A stretch of 64,000 bases of DNA from Alkalihalobacillus sp. YIM B00296. Lineage in GTDB: Bacteria > Bacillota > Bacilli > Bacillales > Fictibacillaceae. How positions within the stretch are numbered: the first letter of the stretch is position 1; every line of letters begins with the position of its first letter. Positions 1-8,683 of this stretch are shown here, piece after piece. The stretch lies in the NCBI RefSeq assembly GCF_020179385.1, contig NZ_JAIBLJ010000011.1, positions 42,258 to 106,257 of the forward strand. The letters run 5' to 3'. Below the pieces are notes generated by a model. That model searched no databases, had not been told where the DNA came from, and saw only the letters and a program-made list of their open reading frames with translations. The position numbers and the translations under genes are program-made.

Positions 1-1
1 G

Positions 2-136
2 AAATACTCCTCGAAAGAGCTCAAGAAACTCATAGAAAACAAAGTGGAAGATCAACTGAAGAACTACAAGGTCGCTGCAGTGGAAAGTGAAGACTTGGTC
101 TGCCACCTGAATGCTGCCGTACCTGTAGGTGTTTAA
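2..136 (+). CDS. C-terminal end of a CDS, possibly ProB (partial)
   Basis: An open frame enters from the left edge and ends with TAA 60 bases before proA. The 44 visible residues begin KYSSKELKKLI, which resembles the start of the PUA-domain tail of glutamate 5-kinase (ProB has a Y-(S/N)-S-x-E-L segment there). ProB normally lies directly upstream of ProA, which supports the guess. The last about 20 residues do not resemble the usual ProB ending, so the C-terminus is either divergent or altered. The identity is inferred from position and one short match only. Confidence 0.45.
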   Translation, partial: KYSSKELKKLIENKVEDQLKNYKVAAVESEDLVCHLNAAVPVGV

Positions 137-196
137 ATAAATAGGATTTGTTTAACTATTAATACCATTTGAAAGGAATTGATACCCATCACACTT

Positions 197-1450
197 ATGA
201 TTGAAAAAGTCAGTGTCGAAGAACAAGCGATTGAAGCGAAGAAGGCTTCAAAAACATTGTCTTTATTATCAACTGAAGAAAAGAATCAAGCTTTGCTGAC
301 AGTTGCAGATATCCTCGAAGCAGAATACGAAACGATTTTAAGAGCAAATGAAGAAGATCTCGAAAAAGGCCGTGAAAAAGGATTCGACGCTGCCTTTATG
401 GATCGTCTCTCACTATCGAAGGAGCGGATATTCGAATTTGCCCAAGGCCTGCGTGACGTAGCAGAATTTGATGACCCAACAGGACTCGTAAAGTCTGATT
501 GGACCCTCGACAACGGATTAAACGTACAGCAAGTGAGTGTCCCTCTCGGTGTAATCGGCATGATTTATGAAGCACGCCCGAACGTGACTGTCGATGCGAC
601 AGGCCTTTCATTGAAATCAGGCAATGCAATCGTATTGAAAGGCGGGTCATCCGCCCTATCATCCAATCGATCGATCGTTGAGATAATGCACCGCGGTTTA
701 GAGAAGACGAACATTCCAAAAGAAGCTGTACAGTTCATTGCAAGTACAGATCGTTCAGCAACTCAGGAGCTCTTCACGATGAAAGAACACATTGATGTTC
801 TGATTCCCCGTGGCGGTGGTTCATTGATTCAAGCGGTCGTGAACAATGCGACTGTTCCAGTGCTCGAAACAGGAGTAGGCAACTGCCATATCTATATTGA
901 TAAATTTGCGGATGTTGAAAAGGCGATCAACATTCTTGTGAATGCTAAAACCGATCGTCCTGCAGTTTGTAATGCTGCGGAAACTGTAATCGTTCATAAA
1001 GAGTGGCTGGATACGAATAAGGAAGCACTGATCAAGGCCTTTGAAGACCACTCGATCGAAGTGCATGGTGATGATTATGCTCAGGGCATCATTCCTGGGG
1101 CAGTTCCAGCTGGTGAGGAAGACTGGGCGAATGAATACCTTTCAACCGATATCGCTGTCAAAACAGTGGATGATGTAACAGAAGCAGTCGATCACATTGA
1201 AGAATATGGCACGAAGCACTCTGAAGCAATCGTGACTGAGGATGACCAAGCAGCGAAGACATTCCTGGGGCTTGTAGATGCAGCAGCTGTCTACCACAAC
1301 GCATCAACACGATTTACTGATGGAGGAGCTCTTGGCTTTGGAGCAGAAATCGGCATTTCCACCCAAAAGCTGCACGCTCGCGGACCAATGGGACTTCCTG
1401 CTCTTACAACCGTCAAATATATAATGAGCGGAACAGGACAAACCAGATAA
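197..1450 (+). CDS. proA: Glutamate-5-semialdehyde dehydrogenase (gamma-glutamyl phosphate reductase)
   Basis: ProA reduces gamma-glutamyl phosphate to glutamate-5-semialdehyde with NADPH, the second step of proline synthesis in the cytoplasm. The 417-residue protein matches the family length. It shows an ALDH-like fold with the EARPNVTVD segment and a catalytic-type Cys in RPAVCNAAET near residue 257. An upstream TTG at 179 would add six residues, but it lies only 2 bases from the GAAAGGA ribosome binding site. ATG 197 gives an N-terminus like other Bacillus ProA (VSVEEQA), although its spacing of about 20 bases is long, so the start is uncertain. A strong hairpin terminator follows. Confidence 0.95.
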   Translation: MIEKVSVEEQAIEAKKASKTLSLLSTEEKNQALLTVADILEAEYETILRANEEDLEKGREKGFDAAFMDRLSLSKERIFEFAQGLRDVAEFDDPTGLVKSDWTLDNGLNVQQVSVPLGVIGMIYEARPNVTVDATGLSLKSGNAIVLKGGSSALSSNRSIVEIMHRGLEKTNIPKEAVQFIASTDRSATQELFTMKEHIDVLIPRGGGSLIQAVVNNATVPVLETGVGNCHIYIDKFADVEKAINILVNAKTDRPAVCNAAETVIVHKEWLDTNKEALIKAFEDHSIEVHGDDYAQGIIPGAVPAGEEDWANEYLSTDIAVKTVDDVTEAVDHIEEYGTKHSEAIVTEDDQAAKTFLGLVDAAAVYHNASTRFTDGGALGFGAEIGISTQKLHARGPMGLPALTTVKYIMSGTGQTR

Positions 1451-1462
1451 AATAAGACAACA

Positions 1463-1504
1463 AGAGCTGACCCTTACCAATGGTGTAGAGGGTCAGCTCT
1501 TTTC
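1463..1504 (+). terminator. Rho-independent terminator of proA
   Basis: A 12-bp stem, AGAGCTGACCCT paired with AGGGTCAGCTCT, has a 14-base loop and is followed by a TTTT run. It lies 12 bases after the proA stop codon. Confidence 0.9.
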
Positions 1505-1517
1505 ATGTGAAAGGAAT

Positions 1518-1613
1518 CTGTTCACTTCCTAGTATAATCTGTTCACTTCCCGGGATAAACTGTGCACTTCCCGGGATAAACTGTGCACTTCCTAGAATAT
1601 TCTGTTCACTTCC
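1518..1613. repeat. Array of five 21-bp direct repeats (TGTTCACTTCC type)
   Basis: The core CTGTTCACTTCC or CTGTGCACTTCC recurs at 1518, 1539, 1560, 1581 and 1602, exactly 21 bp apart, with a degenerate remainder (TAGTATAAT, CGGGATAAA). The array lies between the proA terminator and the next gene. The minus strand reads through it as a 7-residue repeat (GSAQFIP), but that frame looks non-coding. Arrays with the same period occur at 7967, 19597 and 22349. Confidence 0.9.
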
Positions 1614-1704
1614 TTCATAACGGTACCAGGATTCCTCTCTTTTCATATCATCCTGAACTTGTACATATCTTGTAATAAAGATCATACTCGGGGAGAGGTT
1701 GAGA

Positions 1705-2286
1705 GTGAAAAAGTGGTTCGCAATTATCATTGGCAGCTTGTTTATCGGTGTTGGCATCAATGGGCTTCTCGCCCCAAACCACTTGCTCGATGGAGGAATC
1801 ATCGGTATCAGTTTGATTGCCAATTACACCTGGGGTCTCCAGCCAGGTTTAGTCATCATTCTATTAAGTTTGCCTCTCTATGGACTAGCCTGGTTTTACC
1901 ACCGCTCTTACTTTTATAACAGTTTACACGGTATGTTGATTTCCTCTTTTTTCATAGATGCCTTTGCGCCAATCCGCCACTGGAGCCATCCCCCGCTATT
2001 GCTGTGCGCATTGGTCGGTGGCTTCCTAGTCGGAACTGGGATTGGTATCATGCTGCAACAGGAAACAAGCACAGGAGGCACTGATTTACTCGCACAAATG
2101 CTTTCAAAAATGACTAAAGTAAATGTCGGCATCCTTATCTTCCTGATCGATGCTATCGTCATCGCCTGTGGCGGCCTGATTCTTGGAACACAATCGTTTC
2201 TTTATTCTGTAATCACCATCATCGCGGTCGGAGTAACCACCACATTCATAACCCTGACCAAAAGCTCTCCTACACCTTCTAATTGA
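1705..2286 (+). CDS. YitT-family (DUF161) membrane protein
   Basis: This 193-residue integral membrane protein has about five hydrophobic segments. The family signature GxGxNGLLAPNHLLDGGIIG is at the N-terminus and a QETSTGGTDLLAQ motif is in the middle, both typical of YitT/DUF161 proteins. It ends after the last membrane segment and lacks the cytoplasmic DUF2179 domain of longer YitT proteins, so it is the short form (YxkD-like). Function is unknown for the family. GTG 1705 is chosen because GGGAGAGG sits 6 bases upstream; the TTG at 1699 would overlap that site. Confidence 0.8.
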   Translation: MKKWFAIIIGSLFIGVGINGLLAPNHLLDGGIIGISLIANYTWGLQPGLVIILLSLPLYGLAWFYHRSYFYNSLHGMLISSFFIDAFAPIRHWSHPPLLLCALVGGFLVGTGIGIMLQQETSTGGTDLLAQMLSKMTKVNVGILIFLIDAIVIACGGLILGTQSFLYSVITIIAVGVTTTFITLTKSSPTPSN

Positions 2287-2608
2287 CCCGTGGCGCCCAG
2301 ATGATGATTGAAACACCGATCAGACATACAATCGCCCCGAGAATATCATATTGATCAGGGGCTTTTCTATCAATGAACCATCCCCACATAAGCGCTAGAA
2401 CGATAAACACTCCTCCATACGCCGCGAATACACGTCCGAATGTCGGAAAAGCCTGGAAGGTAGGGACGATTCCATAGACGACAAGAACGAGAGCACCCAC
2501 AATTCCATACCAATATGGAGAACCCTCGCGTAACCATAGCCAGAATAAATAGCCACCCCCGATTTCTGCAAGTCCTGCAATGGTAAATAGGAAGATCGCT
2601 TGAATCAT
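2279..2608 (-). CDS. ynfA: YnfA-family (UPF0060) small membrane protein
   Basis: A 109-residue protein with four predicted membrane helices. It shows the UPF0060 landmarks: AGLAEIGGGYLFW near the start, GRVFAAYGGVFI in the middle and a GxxxxxxGVxIIxWxPR ending. The fold is like small multidrug resistance transporters, but the substrate is not established for most members. The ATG has GAAAGAGGTG upstream. Its 3' end overlaps the 3' end of the convergent YitT-family gene by 8 bases. Confidence 0.9.
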   Translation of the reverse strand: MIQAIFLFTIAGLAEIGGGYLFWLWLREGSPYWYGIVGALVLVVYGIVPTFQAFPTFGRVFAAYGGVFIVLALMWGWFIDRKAPDQYDILGAIVCLIGVSIIIWAPRVN

Positions 2609-2737
2609 GATTGCACCTCTTTCGACCTAGGATTTAGGAGGACAAGTTTAGCAAAGTCGATTATTACATAGACTGATAATAGAAGATTTACCCAAAAAAG
2701 AATGACGTAAATGGAAAGGGACTATACAGAATAGGTG

Positions 2738-2902
2738 ATGATGAGCGTGGCGATTTTTGTAATCTGTCCGAAATGTAAAGGGTCAGGTAAAGTATCTTCT
2801 ATAATATCTTTTACGAGGAAAAAGAAATGTCAAAAATGCAACGGTATTGGCAAAATCAAATTAAATAGAGACTTGTTTTCCACCCCACAATATAAGGGCT
2901 GA
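2738..2902 (+). CDS. Small CxxCxGxG zinc-ribbon-like protein
   Basis: An unannotated-size ORF of 54 residues holds two DnaJ-type half sites, CPKCKGSGK near residues 10-18 and CQKCNGIGK near 31-39, separated by a basic stretch. Such paired motifs bind one zinc ion in DnaJ-like central domains. Short stand-alone versions exist in Bacillus (YuiA-like). There is no strong Shine-Dalgarno at the usual distance (GGAAAGGG is about 18 bases upstream), and tandem ATGs at 2738 and 2741 leave the start open. It lies alone between two leftward genes. The motif pattern makes a real gene likely, but the role is unknown. Confidence 0.6.
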   Translation: MMSVAIFVICPKCKGSGKVSSIISFTRKKKCQKCNGIGKIKLNRDLFSTPQYKG

Positions 2903-2967
2903 CCCAAATCAAGCGCACCAGGTGCCTCCATGAACAGAGGGTGTCACGCTTTGGGAAAGCCCCTTTT
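2894..2967 (-). terminator. Long imperfect hairpin downstream of pgcA
   Basis: AAGGGCT/AGCCCCTT and CCCAAA/TTTGGG arms bracket an inner GGTGCCTC/GAGGGTGT-like pairing. The pgcA transcript would read into it immediately after its stop, and an A-rich/T-rich edge is present. It may also end the rightward small CDS, whose last codons enter the left arm. Confidence 0.55.
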
Positions 2968-2972
2968 ATTAT

Positions 2973-4706
2973 TCACATGATATGGTTGACTTTATCCATA
3001 ACGTCTTTCTTGATCTTGTCTAGCTGGCTTTTGCTTTCCTTAAGGGTTGATGCCCCGACGCCAAAATAGAATTTGATCTTCGGTTCAGTTCCTGAAGGAC
3101 GCAAGCATACCCAGGAACCATCCTCAAGTGTATATTTGATCACATTGGATGGTGGCAATACGATCGTTTCTGTTTCAGTTGATTTTACCATCAACCTTTC
3201 ACGGCTCTGGTAATCCTCAATCACAGAAACCGGTATATCTCCAAATTCGGAAGGTGGCTGATTGCGGAAAGTCGAAAGGATCTCCTTGATCTGTTCTTCA
3301 CCTTTCTTCCCCTTCAACGTCAACGATTCCAACCCTTCCTGATAGTAACCAAATTCTTCAAAGATTTCCATCAAACCTTCGTAAAGTGTCATGCCTTTCG
3401 CTTTATAATAAGCTGTAACTTCAGCCGCCATCAGACAAGCTTGGACCGCATCTTTGTCACGTACAAAATCCCCGATCAGGTAACCGTAACTCTCCTCGTA
3501 TCCGAATACGAATTCATATTGGCCTGAACGTTCGAATTCACCCATTTTTTCACCGATGAATTTGAATCCTGTCAAGGTATCAATCGTTTCAAGCCCATAT
3601 TTTCCAGCAATTTCCCGTCCGATTTCAGAGGTGACGATCGTCTTCAGTACTACACCATTTTCCGGTAATGCGCCTTTTGCTTTCCTTTGCTTCAACAAAT
3701 AATGAAGGATCAAAGCACCTGTCTGATTTCCAGTCAATACAACGTATTTCCCCTGGTCATCCTTTACGGCTACACCGACTCGATCCGCATCAGGGTCGGT
3801 TGCGATCAACACATCCGCTCCCTCACGCTCACCATATTGGATGGCAAGTTCAAAGGCTGCATGTTCTTCCGGGTTCGGAGACTTTACTGTTGAAAACTCC
3901 GGATCCGGCTTTTCTTGTTCACTGACGACCATGACATTCTTGAATCCTAAGGACTCGAGACCTCTTCGGACTGGTATATTTGCTGTTCCATGTAATGGGG
4001 TGAAGACGATTTTCAAATCTTCTTGTTCCTTGATCAACTCGCGATCTACAGAAATACCAACTAGTTTTTCATTATATGGACGGTCGATTTGTTCTCCGAT
4101 GATCTTCAACAGTCCGGATTCTTTCAACTCGTTCTCATCCGTAACTTCAATCTCCAATTCATTTTCAATGTCATTCACAAAATTGATGACATCGTTGGCA
4201 GGTGCTGGTGGAAGCTGTCCCCCTTCTTCTCCATAGACTTTAAAACCATTGTATTCAGGCGGATTATGACTTGCTGTGACGACAATCCCAGAGAAAGCGT
4301 CCAAATAACGGACTGCGAATGATAACTCAGGCGTCGGGCGAAGGTCTTCGAATACATAGGTCTGTATACCATGATGACCTAGTGTCTTAGCGGCTTCCAT
4401 CGCGAATTCAGGCGACTTATGACGGGAATCAAACGCAATCACGACACCTCTATGCTTCACGTTTTCTCCGAATGATTCTATGTATCTTGCCAGCCCTTCA
4501 GCAGCTTTGCGTATCGTATACTTGTTCATCCGGTTCGTTCCAGGGCCGATCTCCCCGCGCATACCCCCGGTTCCGAATTCCAGTGATTTATAAAAACAAT
4601 CTTCCAGCTTTTCTTCCACATCTTTCATTTTACCCAGTTGTAGTCGCAATTCTTCATCAAGTTGTTGAAAACTACTCCAACGATCATAGTCTTTTCTCCA
4701 GCTCAT
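2973..4706 (-). CDS. pgcA: Phosphoglucomutase (alpha-D-phosphohexomutase family)
   Basis: PgcA interconverts glucose-6-phosphate and glucose-1-phosphate, supplying UDP-glucose for teichoic acid and glycolipid synthesis. The 577-residue length matches Bacillus PgcA. The phosphoserine loop [11 protein letters not shown] is near residues 143-153. The metal-binding loop DPDADRVG follows near 304, and the sugar-binding EESYG and the C-terminal [12 protein letters not shown] phosphate-binding loop are all present. The start has AGGAGG 7 bases upstream. It is a single-gene unit with a hairpin behind it. Confidence 0.95.
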   Translation of the reverse strand: MSWRKDYDRWSSFQQLDEELRLQLGKMKDVEEKLEDCFYKSLEFGTGGMRGEIGPGTNRMNKYTIRKAAEGLARYIESFGENVKHRGVVIAFDSRHKSPEFAMEAAKTLGHHGIQTYVFEDLRPTPELSFAVRYLDAFSGIVVTASHNPPEYNGFKVYGEEGGQLPPAPANDVINFVNDIENELEIEVTDENELKESGLLKIIGEQIDRPYNEKLVGISVDRELIKEQEDLKIVFTPLHGTANIPVRRGLESLGFKNVMVVSEQEKPDPEFSTVKSPNPEEHAAFELAIQYGEREGADVLIATDPDADRVGVAVKDDQGKYVVLTGNQTGALILHYLLKQRKAKGALPENGVVLKTIVTSEIGREIAGKYGLETIDTLTGFKFIGEKMGEFERSGQYEFVFGYEESYGYLIGDFVRDKDAVQACLMAAEVTAYYKAKGMTLYEGLMEIFEEFGYYQEGLESLTLKGKKGEEQIKEILSTFRNQPPSEFGDIPVSVIEDYQSRERLMVKSTETETIVLPPSNVIKYTLEDGSWVCLRPSGTEPKIKFYFGVGASTLKESKSQLDKIKKDVMDKVNHIM

Positions 4707-4981
4707 GTCTTCCTCCTAACTTTTTTATAAACAGATACATCCTTATTGTATAAGAAATCAATGCTTTCAACCACATCTCCACAGATATTTTGTAAACCTT
4801 CCATTACGATTCTATAAAGTTCGTTAGCCAGGGCTGCTTCATACGGGTCCGGTGATTCTGGTTTAATTCATGTCGAAAACGGCTTTTGGCAAATAACGCA
4901 GTTACAATATGTCACTATTCCCCGGAAAATATGAACACAGGACTTTTCAGCTGAGAACGTTGTAGAATGTTCTCTTTAAAT

Positions 4982-5046
4982 AAAGAAAACTTGGCAAAGC
5001 CAAGCCTTGGGCGAAGGCTGAGTCTTAGTTGCTTTTATATGTAAAA
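4982..5046. repeat. Two-hairpin intergenic repeat, copy 1
   Basis: The AAAGAAAACTTGGCAAAGCC element contains a perfect small hairpin (CTTGGC AAA GCCAAG) followed by a second one (AGCCTT GGGC GAAGGCT). It ends in AGTTGC-TTTTATA. The same layout recurs at 26038 and 26127, and a diverged form at 7755 and 7856. The rest of the 4750-5080 gap shows only an inverted repeat (GAGAAC/GTTCTC) at 4953-4974 and no gene. Confidence 0.75.
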
Positions 5047-5067
5047 AAGACAGGTCGAATGCCTGCC
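5043..5067 (-). terminator. Rho-independent terminator of the yhcX operon
   Basis: On the minus strand GGCAGG pairs with CCTGTC (one G-U pair) around the loop CATTCGA, followed by TTTTTT. It lies 16 bases after the yhcX stop. Confidence 0.75.
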
Positions 5068-5082
5068 TTCGTGATTGTAGAA

Positions 5083-6630
5083 TTATTGTTCATCCTGCTT
5101 TTTCATCGTCACTTCATAAAGATCACGTCTTCTGTCTCTTAATTGCATGACACTTCCGGACCTTCTATGTCTCCGTAAAATTTCTAAATCGACATCTCCG
5201 ACCACGACTGTTTCAATATTCGGGTTACATTCGCCAACAATCCCATCTCGAGGAAAGCTGAAGTCGGATGGTGTAAAAATGCCTGATTGCGCGTATTGGA
5301 TATCCATATTTTCCGTTTGCGGCAAGTTCCCTACGGTTCCAGACAGGACGGTGTAAACCTGATTTTCAATCGCTCTTGCTTGGGCACAATAACGAACGCG
5401 TAAATAGCCCTGCCGATCATCCGTACAGAACGGAGTGAAGATGATCCGCGCTCCTTTATCAGTCACATACCTCGAAAGCTCTGGGAATTCGATGTCATAA
5501 CAGATCAAGATGGCGACCTTCCCGCAATCCGTATCAAACACATTCACCCTATCTCCAGGACTTACTCCCCACCACTTCCGTTCGTTAGGGGTGATATGAA
5601 GCTTATACTGCTTTTCAATCGTCCCATTCCTTCTGAACAAGTACGCGATGTTATAGATCTTACCGTCTTCTTCAACGAAATGGGAACCCCCAACAATGTT
5701 CACGTTGTAACGGACCGCCAGCTCAGTGAAAAGTTCTATATAATCTTCCGTATACTCAGTCAGTCTTCTAACCGCCTGGCTTGGGCTCTTCTCATCAAGA
5801 TAGGACATGAGCTGGGTGGTGAATATTTCAGGGAAAACAGCGAAATCCGATCCATAATCTGAAGCGACATCCGTGTAATACTCGACCTGGTTAGCGAACT
5901 CATCAAACGTATAGATCTGTTTCATCATATATTGGATCGTTGTAATCCGCACTGGGAATGATGTTTTGAAATGGCGTTTCGAAGTCGCCCTGTAATCGAT
6001 ATTGTTCCACTCCATCAAGGTAGCGTGTGCGTTTGATGCCTTGTCGTCCGGGAGATAGGATGGGTTTACCCGCATTAACGTGAACCCGTTCATCAATTGA
6101 AAAGTCAATACGGGATCATAGATATTGTGATTGACAACTTCCTTTACGTATTCTCTCGGTGACATTTTATCAGCGTATTTATGATAATACGGAATCCTTC
6201 CGCCAATGATAATGCTCTTTAAATTCAGCTTTTCAGTCAATTCTTTACGTGCTTCATACAAACGACGACCGATTTTCATCCGTCGGAAATCCGGATGGAC
6301 CATGACCTCGATACCATAGAGGTTATAACCTTCAGGATCATGGTTTGTGATATAGCCTTCATCCGTAATTTCATCCCATGTATGTTTTTCATCGTACTCA
6401 TCGAAGTTTATAATCAAACTCGAACATGTTCCGACTACTTTCCCTTCATATTCGACACAAAATTGGCCCTCAGGAAAGATGTTCAGATGGCTCTCCAGGT
6501 GCTCCCTTTTCCATGGATCCATATCCGGGAAGCATGCTTTTTGCAACTCAAGGATCTGATCGATATCCTTTTCCTCTATGTTCCTAAGTATGATTTTCTT
6601 TTCATATTTCGACTCATCAAACGATGACAT
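5083..6630 (-). CDS. yhcX: GNAT acetyltransferase fused to carbon-nitrogen hydrolase (YhcX-like)
   Basis: This 515-residue two-domain cytoplasmic protein matches Bacillus YhcX in architecture and length. Residues about 12-190 form a GNAT domain with the acetyl-CoA loop RRMKIGRRLYEAR. Residues about 225-505 form a nitrilase-superfamily domain with the Glu in FPEIF near 265 and the nucleophile Cys in LICYDIEFPEL near 377. The family cleaves or transfers at C-N bonds of amide substrates; the exact substrate is not known. It is the last gene of yhcW-VOC-yhcX, 17 bases after the VOC gene. Confidence 0.92.
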   Translation of the reverse strand: MSSFDESKYEKKIILRNIEEKDIDQILELQKACFPDMDPWKREHLESHLNIFPEGQFCVEYEGKVVGTCSSLIINFDEYDEKHTWDEITDEGYITNHDPEGYNLYGIEVMVHPDFRRMKIGRRLYEARKELTEKLNLKSIIIGGRIPYYHKYADKMSPREYVKEVVNHNIYDPVLTFQLMNGFTLMRVNPSYLPDDKASNAHATLMEWNNIDYRATSKRHFKTSFPVRITTIQYMMKQIYTFDEFANQVEYYTDVASDYGSDFAVFPEIFTTQLMSYLDEKSPSQAVRRLTEYTEDYIELFTELAVRYNVNIVGGSHFVEEDGKIYNIAYLFRRNGTIEKQYKLHITPNERKWWGVSPGDRVNVFDTDCGKVAILICYDIEFPELSRYVTDKGARIIFTPFCTDDRQGYLRVRYCAQARAIENQVYTVLSGTVGNLPQTENMDIQYAQSGIFTPSDFSFPRDGIVGECNPNIETVVVGDVDLEILRRHRRSGSVMQLRDRRRDLYEVTMKKQDEQ

Positions 6631-6647
6631 GATCTATCCATCCTTCC

Positions 6648-7040
6648 TTATCGCCAATCCTTCATCCTTGTCTTTAAATCCGAGGTGTTCAGTTCTATTT
6701 CAATTCCATTCGGATCAAGGAAGTTCACTACATGACCACCACCCCGCTCAATTGGTCCGCGGACAATCGGTATGCCCTTTTCTTTAAGAAGGGCAACTGT
6801 ATTGGTGAAATCATCCTCTTCAATTGAAAATGCAAAATGGTCAACACCTGGACCCTTAGCCTCGGTAGTCCCTAGGTTCTTTTTTTCTAAAAGGCAGATC
6901 CATGCCGAACCACTCTCAAGGTAAGCGTCCGTATTACCGAGATGGACCCTTTTCATACCAAGTATGCCTTCATAGAAATACAATGATTCATCCAGGTCGT
7001 TCACATTTAGTGTGATATGGTTGAAGCCTATGATCGTCAT
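6648..7040 (-). CDS. VOC-family (glyoxalase/dioxygenase superfamily) protein
   Basis: This 130-residue single VOC module pair begins with GFNHITLNVNDLD and ends with FLDPNGIEIELNTS. The metal ligands expected for the fold (His in NHITL, His in VDHFAF, Glu in IEIEL) are all visible, as is a SAWICLLE strand. The fold covers glyoxalase I, fosfomycin-type thiol transferases and extradiol dioxygenases, and the sequence does not decide between them. It sits 8 bases downstream of yhcW in the same operon. The substrate is not assigned. Confidence 0.8.
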   Translation of the reverse strand: MTIIGFNHITLNVNDLDESLYFYEGILGMKRVHLGNTDAYLESGSAWICLLEKKNLGTTEAKGPGVDHFAFSIEEDDFTNTVALLKEKGIPIVRGPIERGGGHVVNFLDPNGIEIELNTSDLKTRMKDWR

Positions 7041-7048
7041 ATTCCCGT

Positions 7049-7714
7049 TTACCGTCCGTTTGAAAACTGTTCGAGCATCTCATTGAGTTTCAGTTCAGCT
7101 AGTGACTCAAGGCGCAAATCATACTCTTCGAACGTCAAATGGCGTGTCACCATGTTCGGTATGATGACCGTATGTAATCCGGCTTTTTTTGCTGCCTTCG
7201 CACCATTTGCTGAATCTTCAAAAGCCACAGCCTCTTCAGGTTTTACCCCCAAGCATTTGACAGCTTCCCGGAAGAGAGTCGGATCGGGTTTTACTTTTTC
7301 CACATCATCTGAGGTTTTGATACATTCAAAATAGTCGAAAATACCAAGTTTTTTCAGATGATTCGAAACCCACTTGTAAGAAGAACTTGAAGCAAGCCCG
7401 ATCTTTAGCCCCAATTTTTCTGCCGCCTCAAGATACTCGACTACGCCTGGCATCGGTCCTTTATCCTTGATGCGTTCCTGGAAAATATCCAAACGCTGCT
7501 GTTTGATGGTATCACGATCGAGATTCTTACCGATCTGTTTCTCCAGGTATTCATGCGCATCAAAGTAATTGGAATGCGTTCCGATACATTCTCCCCAGAC
7601 CTCTAAAGGTAGTTCTGCTCCGTGTTCTTTATAGATCTGTTGTAAAACATCATATTCACACGACTCTGTATCTAAAATCAATCCATCAAAATCGAAAACA
7701 ATCGCTTTGATCAA
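7049..7714 (-). CDS. yhcW: HAD-superfamily hydrolase, beta-phosphoglucomutase-like (YhcW-like)
   Basis: HAD-IA phosphatase or mutase of 221 residues, close in length and sequence to Bacillus YhcW. Motif I is FDFDGLILDTE at residues 5-15, motif II is LASSSSYKWV near 113, and motif IV is AFEDSANG near 166. The open frame runs upstream to 7852, but that stretch is intergenic repeat. TTG 7714 follows AAAGGG at a usable distance and matches the family N-terminus (xIKAxxFDFDG). First gene of a three-gene operon. Confidence 0.88.
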   Translation of the reverse strand: MIKAIVFDFDGLILDTESCEYDVLQQIYKEHGAELPLEVWGECIGTHSNYFDAHEYLEKQIGKNLDRDTIKQQRLDIFQERIKDKGPMPGVVEYLEAAEKLGLKIGLASSSSYKWVSNHLKKLGIFDYFECIKTSDDVEKVKPDPTLFREAVKCLGVKPEEAVAFEDSANGAKAAKKAGLHTVIIPNMVTRHLTFEEYDLRLESLAELKLNEMLEQFSNGR

Positions 7715-7754
7715 ACTCTCCACACCCTTTCCATCATCTAACACCAATATATAT

Positions 7755-7930
7755 AGAAAACAGGTTGATTGACAAGCAGAATGCGCAGTCAGAAACCTAG
7801 TTGCACTTATATTTGGACCTAAACTTTTCAATGGACGTCGAATCTCATCCAATGAAAAGAAAACTTGTCGACTGGCAAGTGATAACGATGCCAGAGACCT
7901 AGTTGCACTGCTATTTGTACCAAACTTGTT
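7755..7930. repeat. Two diverged copies of the two-hairpin intergenic repeat
   Basis: Two tandem units begin GAAAAC near 7757 and 7860 and share ACCTAGTTGCACT followed by ATTTG-ACC-AAACTT. They align in layout with the AAAGAAAACTTGGCAAA elements at 4982 and 26038: an ACTTG start, a CGATGCC/CGAAGG middle and a CCTTAGTTGC/CCTAGTTGC end. They sit directly upstream of yhcW and may hold its promoter. Confidence 0.6.
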
Positions 7931-7966
7931 TCCAACGATGTATCTTCAAAACCGGTTTTCATAAGA

Positions 7967-8097
7967 ATTGCGCGAAAATCGAAGAGAATTGCACGGTTTT
8001 AAAAATTATTGCTCACTGACGAAAAACGATTGCACCGAAACAGACTTATTTGTTCACCACGGTGAATAATTGCATCAAAACCATATGTAATTGCACC
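7967..8097. repeat. Array of seven 20-21 bp direct repeats (AATTGCACCG type)
   Basis: ATTGC or a variant recurs at 7967, 7988, 8008, 8029, about 8050, 8069 and 8090, always 20-21 bp apart. The best units read AATTGCACCG. One unit reads TTTGTTCACCAC, intermediate to the TGTTCACTT core of the array at 1518. It lies between the yhcW upstream repeats and a dead group II intron fragment. Confidence 0.85.
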
Positions 8098-8104
8098 GCT
8101 CTCA

Positions 8105-8683
8105 TCATATGAACCTTGTCATGTTTTCGAGCGCCCGTTCGGCGGCTCGTTTCGAGCCGACGTAGATTTGACAGTCATCGACGTATCGGACGATAAGAAT
8201 ACCTCGTGATTCCAGCTCCTTGTCCAGTTCATCCAGTACGATGTTCGATAGGATTGGGCTTAGGGGACTTCCTTGCGGCGTCCCTTCCCGGTTCTGTTGG
8301 ATCAGTCCACCTTCCATGACACCAGCTTGGAGGTACTTCCTGATGATGCTTAGCACCCGACCGTCTTGAATACGGTGGCTCAACGTGCGCATCAACCGGC
8401 CATGGTGAACTTTATCGAAGAATTTCTCGAGGTCGATGTCCACCACCCATGTGTATCCCTGATGGATATAGTCCTGGGCTTGTTGGACAGCATCGTGTGC
8501 TCGTTTGCCCGGACGAAATCCATAGCTGTTGTTAGAGAAGGTTGAGTTATACATCCGTTGGAGCGAAAGGTTGAGAGCTTGTTGAATTAAGCGGTCCATG
8601 ACAGTCGGAATATCGGATGATTTAACGTTTTTTGGTCCTGTTTTTCGTTTTTTCCAAGGATGAGAACCGGAAAGGCTAAACAA
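8105..8683 (-). pseudogene. ltrA: Group II intron reverse transcriptase fragment (ltrA-like)
   Basis: The 192-residue open stretch is the central part of a group II intron-encoded RT, whose full length is about 420 or more. It shows IPTVMDRLIQQAL, NSYGFRPGK, DIDLEKFFD, GTPQGSPLSPIL and RYVDD (YVDD in place of the usual YADD). The N-terminal RT0/RT1 part is replaced by unrelated residues, and the frame stops soon after YVDD, so thumb, maturase and endonuclease parts are missing. No intron RNA domains V/VI were found beside it. It begins at the asnO terminator, as expected for group IIC-type insertion behind terminators. Confidence 0.9.

Noticed and set aside
1503..1823. 106-codon minus-strand ORF containing a 7-residue repeat (GSAQFIP type)
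   Set aside because: The repeat is a by-product of the 21-bp DNA array being a multiple of three. The frame has no ribosome binding site and overlaps the start of the YitT-family gene on the other strand.
4953..4974. LexA/DinR box (GAGAAC...GTTCTC)
   Set aside because: The half sites are 10 bases apart instead of the 4 required for the Bacillus CGAAC-N4-GTTCG operator.
7967..8097. CRISPR array
   Set aside because: Units are degenerate and directly adjacent with 20-21 bp period. There are no invariant repeats with unrelated spacers and no cas genes.
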